A stretch of 64,000 bases of DNA, taken from the NCBI GenBank assembly GCA_964036045.1, contig OZ038379.1:109651768-109715767 (forward strand), read 5' to 3'. This document shows, in pieces, positions 1-10,410 of this stretch. The notes under the pieces were generated by a model that did not search any database, was not told the DNA's origin, and was given only the letters and a program-made list of their open reading frames with translations. Position 1 is the stretch's first letter. Each line of letters opens with the position of its first letter. The stretch comes from Eutreptiella sp. 'Long Island Sound 2002' (taxonomy: Eukaryota; Euglenozoa; Euglenophyceae; Eutreptiales; Eutreptiaceae). Made by a program: the position numbers and the translations under genes.

Positions 1-3000
1 CACACATCAAGAACTGAGACCTCCTGACGCTCACCGCGCACACCAGCTTTCGCTTCAGAGTCCATTTTAGAGTTGAACGATGACATCCAGTCATCAAGTT
101 CCGTATCGTGCTGTGCTGGCACCCAACCCATCTGAACCGGAAGATGCGTCAAGACAAAGTGTGCGACAACCCTGTCCATGATTGATGCAGTTTTGTCCGC
201 CATGTCTCTGGACTGCAGAGACTGCACAGTTGACAAACAGTCAGACCACACCCAGATTTCTTCTAAGCACACGCCGTGGGAGGAGACGAATTCGGCAATG
301 GCAACAACAGCAGAGACAACAACAGAGGCTTCTACCAACTTGGTGCTGAGACCAATAGCAGAGAGGGAGACACTGTACTCCAGCCACACATGGCCCTGAC
401 TGTCCACAACTTTTGCCGCTCCCCCCCAGCAATCCTTGAGGCTTGCATCACCAAAAACATACAAAATCGTAGGAAAAGCACCCCCCCGAGGCGGTTTCAC
501 ACACCACTTAGCCCCTTGACCTGACCCGAGTTTGCGAAACTGAATGCCCAAGCTTTGGAGCCTGGACTAAATGCGCTGAGAGTCGCTGTCAAAGCGATGT
601 AGACACGGGTTCGACCAGTGTGCCCACGCAGATTGGGCCAGCAGGGCGTTGGGCCCATTTAGAGACTTAAACAGTTCATTGATGACGGTGACCCAAAGGA
701 CATGATCTGGGGCAGCTCTTCCTAGAATGGAAACTATGCAGGCACGTGGAGTATTGGGAGCCAACCCAAAGACCAGTCTGTACACCCTGCATATGGACCT
801 TGTCACTGAACTGATTTGCACGTCCGTTGGCACATTCACACAGCAGTGAAACACAAGCCTGTTGACTACAAGCCCTTCTATCACAGTGTGTGCCACACCC
901 ACAGACACGGGCCACCCTCGCAGCCTGCTGATGACCGTTCGAGACCACCTTGTAATGACTTTTTTGATGGTAGGGAACCCTCCTAAAATATTAGCGTTTC
1001 CCCCCAGGAATTTTATGTGTTGGTGTCTACTGGTGGACCACACTGGCTTGTCGTCCCAGACGACCGATTTGCTGACACTGCAGACTGAGCCTTGCTCGAC
1101 CTGAAGTACTTGAACGTTCATTTTGGAGCTATTGTTGCGTTGTCCGACGCAGTCAATAATAACTCAAAGGTGGTCGGCCACTCGCTGTCTGTCGTCTATG
1201 CTAGAAAACCCCACTGTGTTGTCTACATAGCCCAAAGAAGCAATCATTTCTACCGAGGGAGGAACACATACCGGAAGCCCAACCCCCAGTTGACGCATGG
1301 CAAGATGTATCAAATTAACCGCAAGTATGTAAAAAAGTGGATCTAAACCCCCCCCTTGAAGGACACCCTCCACTTGACTCTACGACTCTGATAGGCCCAG
1401 GGCAGAAGCCACGTATTGCCTAAAGGACATGTAGTGATGAACCACTTCATGCAGAACTCCACGTAAAAACGGATACATATCAGCAACCCTCAGAATGGCT
1501 TGCCTGTTGATTTCATCAAAGGCACCAGAGAAATCCAAAAACATCGTCGTAACATCGCCTCGCACCGCCAGGGATTGGGTGATCACTGTGTGTAGCATGC
1601 GGCGCAGGGCATTTGCGGAAGACCCTTTAAACCCTGCATACCGTCTACACCCAGACTCATTTGGTGCTGTGGCCAGCTGAATCAAAGGGGCATACAGTTT
1701 AGCCTGTATGCGAAATAGGGCTGAGAGAAGTTTAATAGGCCTGGAATTGACATTGACATTGTCACCCGCAGATTTTTTTAGTGTAAGGTGTAGAGCCGAG
1801 AAGACCTCCAAAGGCCACTGATCAAAGGGAAGTCTGAGTATCTGAGTCACTCTGAAGAGGGACGCCATCCCCATCCATTTCACTAGATTTGGTATAAAAC
1901 CATCAACCCCTGCCGTCGCACTGGTCAGTTTGTGCCGGATACGCAACAGGGACTCTACTGAGACCTGCATCACTTGTGAGAGATTCACGTACCTACGGGC
2001 CTCAATTGCAACAGGGGTGAGGTGCAGCACATACCTGTGGCGCATGACACACGGAACGCACTGAGGAGGAACAATAGTGGAACGCACAGGGTATTTCAGG
2101 ACACACTCCCTGGGCAACACCTGTAGGATGTCCCTACCCGTCACCAGAGATTGAGAGGATGTGTCCGTTACCTGATGTAACGCAATGAACGGGTTTGCTG
2201 CTTGCAACGACTGCACCTTCATGGTTCGCCCCGTGAGACCTGTTCCTGACACAGCTTTCCAGTCACTAATCGCCGTAGACCAGTATTTGGAGGACAATCT
2301 GAATTCTAGGGAGCGCTGCACTCTCCAGCCCTGGCCGCCCGCAATGGCCTTGAGAGACGCAACTACTGATTTCAGCTCCGAGTGGACCTCTTCAGATTTA
2401 GGACTACTCACCACACGGTTGACGACTGAGATACACTCTCTATAGGCCTGTAGCCAACTAGACGCATCACTGATGCGGAGACTCATGGCTTCCATGAGAT
2501 TGGAAAAAATCAGTCTGCTGTCATGGTCCCAATTGCGAGGTTCAACTGGGTGCATCAAAGATCCTGTGGCTCCTGCCTTTGCTGTCTGACACCCTTGAAT
2601 CCAAACAACTGGCTGGTCGCCAACCTCTCTCAGCCACATACCGCAGGACTGCCCCGAGACTCCTTTTATAATGCAAAAGTCCTTGGGAAGATGAACCCTC
2701 CCCTGCATGAACGCAACTCGGGCACCCAGAAACTTAAGAAGGGCAACTGACAATTTATGCGTGCGGATGTCCCTATTTCAGTCACCCCCAACGATGAGCC
2801 ACGACACTGGTAGCTGTTGGAGACCGAAAACCAGATGCACCAACTGTTGATTGTATAACAGTTCGTCAGACCTCTGTGCCATGTGTACGCTACCCAGGAC
2901 CCCCAAACCCCAGGCATTGTGGACCACCACAAGAAAAGAGTGGTCAGTATCCAGAAGAACAGTTTTGAACTGTCCCCAGGATCACAAAACCCAGACTTCT

Positions 3001-3281
3001 AGGCCTTTACCAACATCGCAGTGAGCAGAGGAGCGATGCCAAAAGCCATCAATGTGTCGCCTGTCTAGCTTTTTCACAGAGCCCCAGGTTTCTTGAATGA
3101 ACAGCACCCTGGCATCTGAGGTGACACACATCTCAACCACTTCATCCCACTTGGTCCTGCGTATTTCAACTGACCTATTTAACCCTTGAACATTAGCAGA
3201 CAGGCAGCCCCATGGCAAGGCAACAGGGGTGGCAGACTCAGGAATAGAAATGGAGCTCCACGCTTGCACTTCATAGTACTA
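1..3281 (-). pseudogene. LINE-A ORF2: endonuclease, reverse transcriptase and RNase H
   Basis: One reading frame runs from 3,281 to the window edge with no frameshift but with stops at 3279 (TAG), 2982 (TGA), 2778 (TGA), 1380 (TAG), 1164 (TGA) and 567 (TAG). The endonuclease shows SANVQGLNR, FIQETW, the catalytic loop LIVGGD-stop-NR, and DHDSRLIF. The RT shows motif A MFLDFSGAFDE (about 1,545-1,508), motif B GVLQGGGLDP and motif C YVDN (about 1,229-1,206), where YxDD is expected; the second catalytic Asp is Asn. FLGG follows near 1,020. RNase H shows YVFGDAS, EAS, WSDCLSTVQSL and GWVPAQHDTELDD, so its acidic residues remain. The gene would copy the element's RNA at a nicked target. It is broken here and continues beyond position 1. 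Confidence 0.8.
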
Positions 3282-4265
3282 CAACGACCACTGAGGGGGG
3301 GTCCAATTGAGCCAGACATGTAACATCAGGACACTTTCCTGCGGGACGCATCGACACAGAACTTTTTCTGTCCGCCATCCCCAAGACAGAGGATCCCACT
3401 CAATCACTCTGCAGACATCTTGCCACCACCCAGCAGTGTCATCCACAATCTCTTTGCGGTGTCTTGCCACTGCCTTTCCTGACTTGACTAGCACTTGGTG
3501 CTGTCGTCCCCATTGTAAAGAAATGACCACCACCCAAAGGGGAAGAACACACTCCGGTTCAACAAAATTCACAGGGACTGGGGCCGCCAACAGGCCCATC
3601 CTGCCCAAAACAACTGCATTGGTACACATGTGAAATTTAGTATCGCCACACGCCATGGTTGCTGACCTTACGAGGGTAGCATCCGCAGGTGATGAGGGAA
3701 CACCGAGCAAAGCCACGTGTCTGGACCCCACCGTTTCTACCTTCTTAGTTAAGCCTGTCCATTGAGGACTCATGATGCGGCAAACTGACACTTTTCGTTC
3801 ACCACATATCAAAACCCGATGGTGTTCAGCATCACTGCACTCAACAGTGGGAGGGGGAACCCCGTCACTGGCCAACCGACCAAACGATGCGTCAAGGCCT
3901 AGGGCAATTGAGGACACTGTAGAGTAGTCCCCCGTTTTTAGCTTCTTACGCACTTTGTTGACCTTGGTAAGCGTTTTGCGTTTTGAAAACTCCTCAGCCG
4001 CCCATTCAGGCACGTCGTAGAACCTATGATCTCTGTGTTTCACTGCTAGTTCTACACACTCCTTAGCCGAGACCCAGTGTTCCGGCGAGTCGTCATCCTC
4101 TCCTATCACGGTGGATTTTACTGCGGCATCGTAAACTTTGGACAGACCCCAGATGGCGTGAGCACACACAACCTCCCTGAGTGCATCAGGCATTCCAGGC
4201 GGGGGAGAGTGGAATCTAATGATCCCCCCTAACTCTCGTTGAAAGCCCCAACCCCACATGGACAT
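3282..4265 (-). pseudogene. LINE-A middle open segment, unknown function
   Basis: This segment is in the same frame as ORF2 and is separated from it only by the TAG at 3279, so it may be the N-terminus of ORF2 or the end of ORF1. The 328-residue stretch has no domain I recognise. It contains a basic patch (KRKTLTKVNKVRKKLK) and Trp-rich ends. Just upstream in the same frame a cysteine cluster, CNCRCGVC, can be read at about 4,320-4,296, which could be a metal-binding knuckle like those of retroelement nucleic-acid-binding proteins. That reading is inference. The first ATG pair (MSM) at 4,265 is used only as a convenient boundary. Confidence 0.45.
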
Positions 4266-4349
4266 GAATGGAATAAGAGGGGGAGAAGGGCGGAAACAGA
4301 CACCACACCGGCAATTGCATTTTAGATGGCGAGAGAAACAAACCTGAAA

Positions 4350-6038
4350 CAGGTGTACTCACAGGAGCCTCTTTGGCAGGCGCAGGCTTAGGAATATGAG
4401 AGCCAACTTTTCGCAGTCCTTCAACCAGTTGTAATTCCTTCACCTCAATGAGGTCTGAGCGGCCCAATGGGTCCCTGGATGCTCTGATGCGCAAGCTGTC
4501 GCGGTACTTACCGCCCAGGATAGGATCTAGCCTGCTGGACGGAACAAACATGACAACCTCACCAAGCTGGGACAGCATGTCCCGATAAACTCTGTAGTCG
4601 AGAGACAACTGACCAAGGCAGCTTCACAACCCAAAAAGGAGTCAAGGGCATCAGTATGTTCAAACCCAGTGAGCAGAATAGGTTTCAAACGATCCGTGGT
4701 GGACTGCGACTTCTCAACAATAACTTTGTCGAGCCCAGACCCTGCTTGCCATTGTTGCACCGGCGGTGAAACATCATCAGAGATGAAGGCATTAGCCTGT
4801 CGTGGCTCAGCGGAGTTACTGCCCTGTGCAGTGGAAGCCGTTTCATCCAGCGTTAGTGCCCTGACTACTCCCTCTACCCGCGGTTTCTTGGAGTTTTTTG
4901 GCTTGGACGGAGAGGGCTTGGACGCATCTGCACCCGAAGAAGGACTGGAAATAACGTTGCGTTTTCTATTGGCCTCTGCAGCTAGTTTGGCCTGCAGGCG
5001 ATGCCCTTCCTCTTCTGCCTGCCTAAGAGGACGCATCCACTTGAGCAACGCTACCATGACACCCTTCGAGAACCTGCCCTCAACCGGTGTGGCTGACTTC
5101 AACCTCAACAAAATATTACTCCTGATCCCCGAGGCTGCCAGCAGCAAAACTTCAACAGGAACATCCTCACTGTACATCTCAGCAACCAAGGACTGAAGTT
5201 TCTCTTCCTCATTGTTCGAAAGATCATCAACGGTGTTGACGAGGGAGATGGCACCCAAGACATCAGCGGACTCCGAACCCTGTTCCTGTGGGACTACGTC
5301 TGTGGGTTGATCTGGAGCTTCTGAGAGAGCGTCGGATTCACTAAAAATTTCCTTGTAAAAGGCTGACCAGATAGAGCGAAGTTCGGACTTGGCATTGAGA
5401 CGTGCAGTGCTCCATTCGGTAAGCATGGGTCTGTCTGAGACTTCTGCAATGGTGGCCAGCATGGCATCCAAAAGGGAGTATTTTGAGGAGATGTTTGAGA
5501 AGCTTTCCGGTACTCTCTTGGATTTGACAACCTGGCGGCAGATGTCCTTCTCAGTACCATCCGGTAATTTGCCCACCAGGGAACTCCAGGTATTAGTCTC
5601 GATATCGGGACGCAGTTTGAGGACCTCATCCAACACAGTGCTGTCAATGGACCCGGCCAGAATACACATTGTCATGATCCTGGCCCTGACGCTGTCTGGT
5701 TGAACCCATAGGCCCGACGGTTCTTCTACTGGGTCCCCATGAGAGGGTAGCCATCGCAGTTTTGTAAGGGTACCCCCTTTTTGAATGTGACCAAACTCCA
5801 CAGAAATAGTTGTCATGGGGCTGAACATGTGGAGTGGAGAGAAAACCAAAAAGATTACCTCTGTGGGACTGGTACAGGCACCGATACTCACTATCTGCAT
5901 GCCCCTGGGCCTCAGGCAGTTTCGCTCTGTTTGGCATACCCCACACTTCCCACAGACGCCGATACTCACTATCTGCGCGTCATAGATGCTGTCATTGTCG
6001 GGTGGAATTACCCTGCGAGTGATGTCAGCTTTTGTCAT
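4350..6038 (-). CDS. LINE-A ORF1-like protein, unknown
   Basis: A 503-codon open frame from 6,038 reaches a TAG at 4527. Coding character then appears to move to another frame (about 4,620-4,350, beginning LDYRVYRDMLSQLGEV), so there is probably an indel or an unrecognised intron near 4,620. The protein is mostly helical-looking and charged. It has a coiled-coil-like stretch (RPLRQAEEEGHRLQAKLAAE) and then a Ser/Pro/Lys-rich segment (SPSKPKNSKKPRVEG) typical of nucleic-acid binding linkers. No known domain was recognised. Its position upstream of an EN-RT ORF suggests the RNA-binding ORF1 of the LINE, but an unrelated host gene is possible. GTAAGT and GTGAGT strings near 4,510 and 4,365 could be splice donors. 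Confidence 0.45.
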
Positions 6039-6065
6039 TCTCAGACGTCGATACTCACTATCTGC
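5875..6065 (-). repeat. Three 24-bp direct repeats with a donor-like GTGAGT core
   Basis: Near-identical copies lie at 5875-5898, 5953-5976 and 6042-6065, spaced 78 and 89 bp. On the minus strand each reads GCAGATAGTGAGTATCG followed by a variable base and CG-rich end. They sit at the 5' end of the LINE-A ORF1 frame; two of them are in the same frame and give QIVSIG in the protein. They could be promoter-like 5'-end repeats or relics of splice junctions (CAG and GTGAGT are both present). Confidence 0.7.
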
Positions 6066-6090
6066 ACGTCACGACAAATCAGAATGGTAA

Positions 6091-7971
6091 CGGCTTGACC
6101 ATGATTCAATCACACACGGCCCTCACTTCCTAGTTACCTCCTTTCCTGATTCGTGTCCCATACCTCCATACCTTGCCCTCCCAACAGCCCAACGGCGGAC
6201 GCAGACAACTGACGACCAACAATGAAAGTGAGGAGAAACCAAGCGCTATAGGCCCGTAGGCTCCTGAAGGGTGTGAAGAACCGCATCAGGCAGTCGCGCA
6301 AATGAAAAACCAAACACAGTGACAACCCGTGCCCTTGACTGCTGACACACTTTTCTGGCTGACGCTGTCTATTTCATCACCGCATGAGAAACCAGAAGGA
6401 ATCTGGTAACTGTTCCCAGTGTCTGCAACAGGGGCAGCAGCTCGCAGAAAAAATAAAATTTTCCGAGTTGTTATCTACTCCCTGACCTGTCACAGTCAAA
6501 TGTGTGGAAGCCGAAGCTTGGGGGCAGGCAAGGAGGGGGTTGCCCTGGCGGGGAGGGCAGAGAGGATCTTACAGCTTTTTATTTTTAGAACCCACGACGC
6601 TCTTTCAGACCTCTTGGTTGCCCAGGTGTCCTCTCTTCCCCCCCCTATAGGGCTGAAACTGAACCCTGGCTACCCGGGCACCCAGCCTACAGGCAGCACA
6701 CTTTAACTCAGAAATAATGGTCCCAGATGAAAATAAAAACGAAAATTTTTCAAAGCGGCGCTGCCTACGGCCCCCAGAAAATAAAAAAAAAATTGTTAGA
6801 TACTCACTCGGGGAAGAGGTCAAGAGCGTGTGGGGGGTTAAGGGGACATTTCTGCCTACACATGGTCTAAGTCTCCGGGTCCCCCCATGACAGGGGGACC
6901 TCTATCGTGATGGAACTGACACTCTGGAGCCCCAGTCCTCTGTGGATGCAAAATGAGCAGTAAGGGAGGAGGAGTCCCGTGATCCTATGGGTGAGAGGGG
7001 AGGAGGGGGTAACATAACTGAGATTCATCTGCAGAGTCCGACATTGTGTGGCGGACATGTTGCTACAAAAAAAAAACCGACATTGTTGTACCGCTGCTCC
7101 CAGAGGGGGAGGCCAGCGGTGCTGTACTTCGTCTGCCGGCGGGGCAGGGGTCACCCTGGTGCCGTCTCCACCTCCAGCGACCCCTGTGATAAATCCGTCC
7201 CAAGCCCAGACCCGGACATCTGGGAGGGGAACCCGTCCACCATTTGAATCGATGTATGAGTCTGGTTGAACATCCACCTCTGCTCCTATTCAGGTTGTGT
7301 GATGGCTGTGAGACCTGCTGTCACGGTTGCCCCGCATTGCATCGCAGGGCAGGACCGGTAGCCCCCCGTGACAGCAGATCCCTGGCCGAAGGCCATGACT
7401 TTGCAGTTTTATTTCACTGACTATGATGAAGTGACTGATTCCCAGACACTTCACAGTTTGTACCCCTGATTGAACACGGATTGTTGTTCTTAGGGTGCTC
7501 CAGATGGATCCCAAGTACGAATCCCCGATCATATCCCAGGTGGAATACCAGTATGATCCCAAGATACCACCCTGATTGTACCCCACCTTTTTGATCTTTT
7601 GATCCCCATGTAAGTCCCCCAGTTAGAACCCCAGGTTGAATACCCCATTGACCACCTGATATTCCCATGATGGAACCCCAGGGAGATGAACTCCTGCTTG
7701 ATGGATTCTCCTCTGAGCCCCCCCAGCAGGGAGGCGTCCGACTGACTCCTAGTCTCGCTCCGACATCGTATTCTGTCGAAACCTGAAAAGGAGAAGAAAC
7801 CGTAATGGATGGTATCCTACCTACTTGGAGAGAGGAGCAGGAGCCCCTATTATTGTAACTATACCTGAACCCTTTCCCTGACTACTACTTCTTTCTACCC
7901 AGATGTCGTTGATTGTTGAACACTCCTACCTTTACCCTGTGAGGCATGGAAGATGTGGAACAGGTTAAGGA

Positions 7972-7972
<1 letters not shown>
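6091..7972. other. Non-coding spacer with a degenerate short tandem repeat
   Basis: No convincing gene is seen on either strand. Base composition is mixed, with short purine and pyrimidine runs. From about 7,480 to 7,690 a degenerate repeat of roughly 13-20 bp recurs around the core CCCAGGTTGAATAC or close variants (for example CCCAGGTGGAATAC, CCCTGATTGTACC). No RNA gene was recognised. Confidence 0.5.
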
Positions 7973-8002
<30 letters not shown>

Positions 8003-8076
8003 CATACATACATACATACATACATACATACATACATACATACATACATACATACATACATACATACATACATACA

Positions 8077-8106
<30 letters not shown>
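7973..8106 (+). repeat. (CATA)n microsatellite, left flank of LINE-B
   Basis: About 33 uninterrupted TACA/CATA repeats end exactly where the C-rich LINE-B sequence starts. The same tetranucleotide in the same orientation resumes after the LINE-B 3' end at 19,181, so the element appears to have been inserted within this microsatellite. Confidence 0.97.
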
Positions 8107-8108
<2 letters not shown>

Positions 8109-10410
8109 GCGGAGTCCCCCCCGGCGAATCCGGGGTTCTTCCTCGAAGGGGCCCACGAGCCCAGGGGACGCCACCGGGTTTACACGGCCAAGCCGGACGG
8201 AGCTCCCACCGGCAACCCCCCCCCCCGCATGGGAGGGTGCACTCCACAACCGCCAGCCTCCCCCGCCCCCCCTCAGCCCCCCCAACAAAAGGGACTCCGG
8301 CGCGGAGGGTTGGGGATATAGTCCCATGCCGCGCGGCCATGAATCGACATGGCCCTACACCGGGCGATACACGCCCTCCCCCCCCCTCGCTCAAGAGGGG
8401 CCCCCGTCGTCCCCCGGGCAGGGAGCAACCCCCCCCCCCCCCCTTCAAGGAACGGCCGCCCTCGGGAGCCCTCGCCCAGCCCCCGAGGGCCCCTCGGGGT
8501 TCGCCCTCGAGCCCGCCAAGCCCTTCCACGCCCTCCCCCTCAGCAGCCGCAGCCTATGGGCCCGCCCGGTCTCCCCCGCGCCGGTCCACAACCACCAGGG
8601 ACCCGGGCCCCGGAGCCCCGGTGCCCAGCCCCGCCCGCCCCCCCGGTATCCATCCGGCGGGGCCCGTCCCGGTCCGGTTCGGCCGCGAGGGGACGGCGTG
8701 GCGCTCCCCCCGCCTCCGCCAGGATTCGCCCCCGTGGATGATGCTCGGCGGAATTCGTCCCCGCCGAGCGGGGTGCGGGCCCCACCGCTGACCGCGGCCC
8801 CCCGACACCGCGAGCGCCCTGGGCTCCCCGGCCGACTTTGGCCAGTCCCGACCGCTCCTCTGCCCCGGTCAGCCGCCCGGTGACACTCTGCGGCTGAGCT
8901 CACCTCACCCCCTCCCCCTCACGCGCGCGCCCGCCCACCAACCCACACCCCCCCTCCCCCCCACGTGCTCGACGTCCCCCCACCACCCCTGCCCGCCGCT
9001 CCACCTCTCAGATGGACGACGCCACCATGGTGAGCTGCCGCAGCCGCCGACGGTCGGCCGCCGGGCTGACAAGAGGACCCCCCCATACGCGATGGGGGTC
9101 CAGGCCTTGCCCCCCCTTCCCCCTGCTGCATGCATCATGGCGTGGCGTGAGTCATACCTCCCTCCCTATGCACCATGTGTCATGGCCGCGAGTGGCCTTT
9201 GCCTCTCCCTCCTCACACTAACCGAAAGGGGGGGGCCGACGGCCCCTGGGTGGGGCCCCCAGAACCCCTGGCGCAGCGACGCCCGACTGGAGGGTGGTGG
9301 GGCCCGCCGGTGCGCGATTCGAGCCCCCGCCACCCTCCTTCCACTGGCCGCGACCCCCTGTCCCCCCCCGGTCCCCCCCCTATCCCCCACCCCGACTGGG
9401 GCGGCGCGGCCCGCGCGTGCGGTTCGAGCCCGCGCCGCCCCTTGTTGCATTATACGGACAGTGCGGGCCGCCAGGAGAGCGGAGGGGCCCCGCACTGCCC
9501 CGAGCGCCCCCCCCCCACAACGGCTGGCGCTAGAGCCCTAGCAGCGCCTGGCGGGCTGTTGTGCAGGGGGAGCGAGGCGACCGGGCGCTTCATACCCGCA
9601 CCCAACTGGGGTCTGTGCCCACGGCACCGGGCACAGTCGCCGGTTGGGGGGTACCACACCGCCACCCACCACCGCACCACGGGCACGAGGGAGAGGTAAT
9701 AGCCCCGGGCATCGGCCTCCCCCAGGCCGAAGGCAGGTGCCAACCGCCAGGCTCATCCTGGCCCCCCACTTCCTCTTCATAATCATCCCCCTTGGCCGTC
9801 CCGGCCCAGAGTCCCCGCGGCGGGTAAGTTCATGGGGTCGAATCCTAAGAACTTCGGTGACGAAAGAACAGGCCGAGGTTTCGCACCCAGCCGACGTGGG
9901 GAGCCTCCGCCCCCAAGGGGCCCCAGGGCACCCCGGCCATCCCAGCCGCGGATAACCCGCCGCCAGCGCCCCATTCCCCCGCCCCAGGCTCTCCGGCCTC
10001 AGTCTCCAAGCAGTCTTCACCCTCATCACTTCCTCGTAGTAGGACACCGGTAGCAGGACGCACCCACCACCACCACACGCCACCGACCCCCAGAGCCCAG
10101 CTGTGGACCGCCCACCCCGCCCAACCCCCCCCCACCCACGCCCAGCGACGACCACCACCCGCACCTGACCCGCCCCCCCCCCCCTTTCTACATTTGCGCC
10201 ACTGCCGGTAGCACTGTTCGCTCTGCATGCCGGAGCCTCCGGGCCTTGAGCGCTTGCCTCGGCTTCTCCCTTCCTCCCGCCCGCCCACCCCGACCAACCC
10301 CTCCCACCCCCACCCCACGCCATGATTGGCACCCACAGCCGGCAACGGACCTCCCACCCCCCAGCACGCCGTGTGTCGGATCCTCCCTTGCTCCGCTCCC
10401 CACAGGCACC
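8107..10410 (+). other. LINE-B long C-rich leader (putative 5' UTR)
   Basis: This is about 2.3 kb of very GC-rich sequence with C-runs on the plus strand (for example near 8,430 and 10,170). Open frames here are proline/arginine shadows caused by composition. A degenerate duplication of about 110 bp is visible around 9,300-9,440, where GATTCGAGCCCC and GGTTCGAGCCC recur. A promoter would be expected here, but no TATA or other core element could be picked out. Confidence 0.5.

Larger units (their letters stand above)
1..6090 (-). mobile_element. LINE-A: non-LTR retrotransposon, truncated by the window edge
   Basis: Read on the minus strand, the stretch encodes in order an ORF1-like protein (about 6,038 to 4,300), an AP-type endonuclease (about 3,260 to 2,500), a reverse transcriptase (about 2,150 to 950) and an RNase H domain (about 490 to 90) that runs off the window start. 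This order is that of RNase H-bearing LINE clades such as I, R1 or Tad. No terminal repeats are visible. The upstream boundary is set where coding character stops near 6,090 and is approximate. The copy is inactive by sequence: it has in-frame stops and a changed RT catalytic motif. The clade was not determined. Confidence 0.8.

Noticed and set aside
7973-8327. Open frames of MYVC/YIHT repeats across (CATA)n, and similar ones at 18,977-19,487
   Set aside because: They are translations of a tetranucleotide repeat plus accidental flanks.
9310-9435. tRNA B-box-like strings (GATTCGAGCCCC, GGTTCGAGCCC)
   Set aside because: No A box or cloverleaf could be formed around them; they belong to a degenerate ~110-bp duplication in the LINE-B leader.
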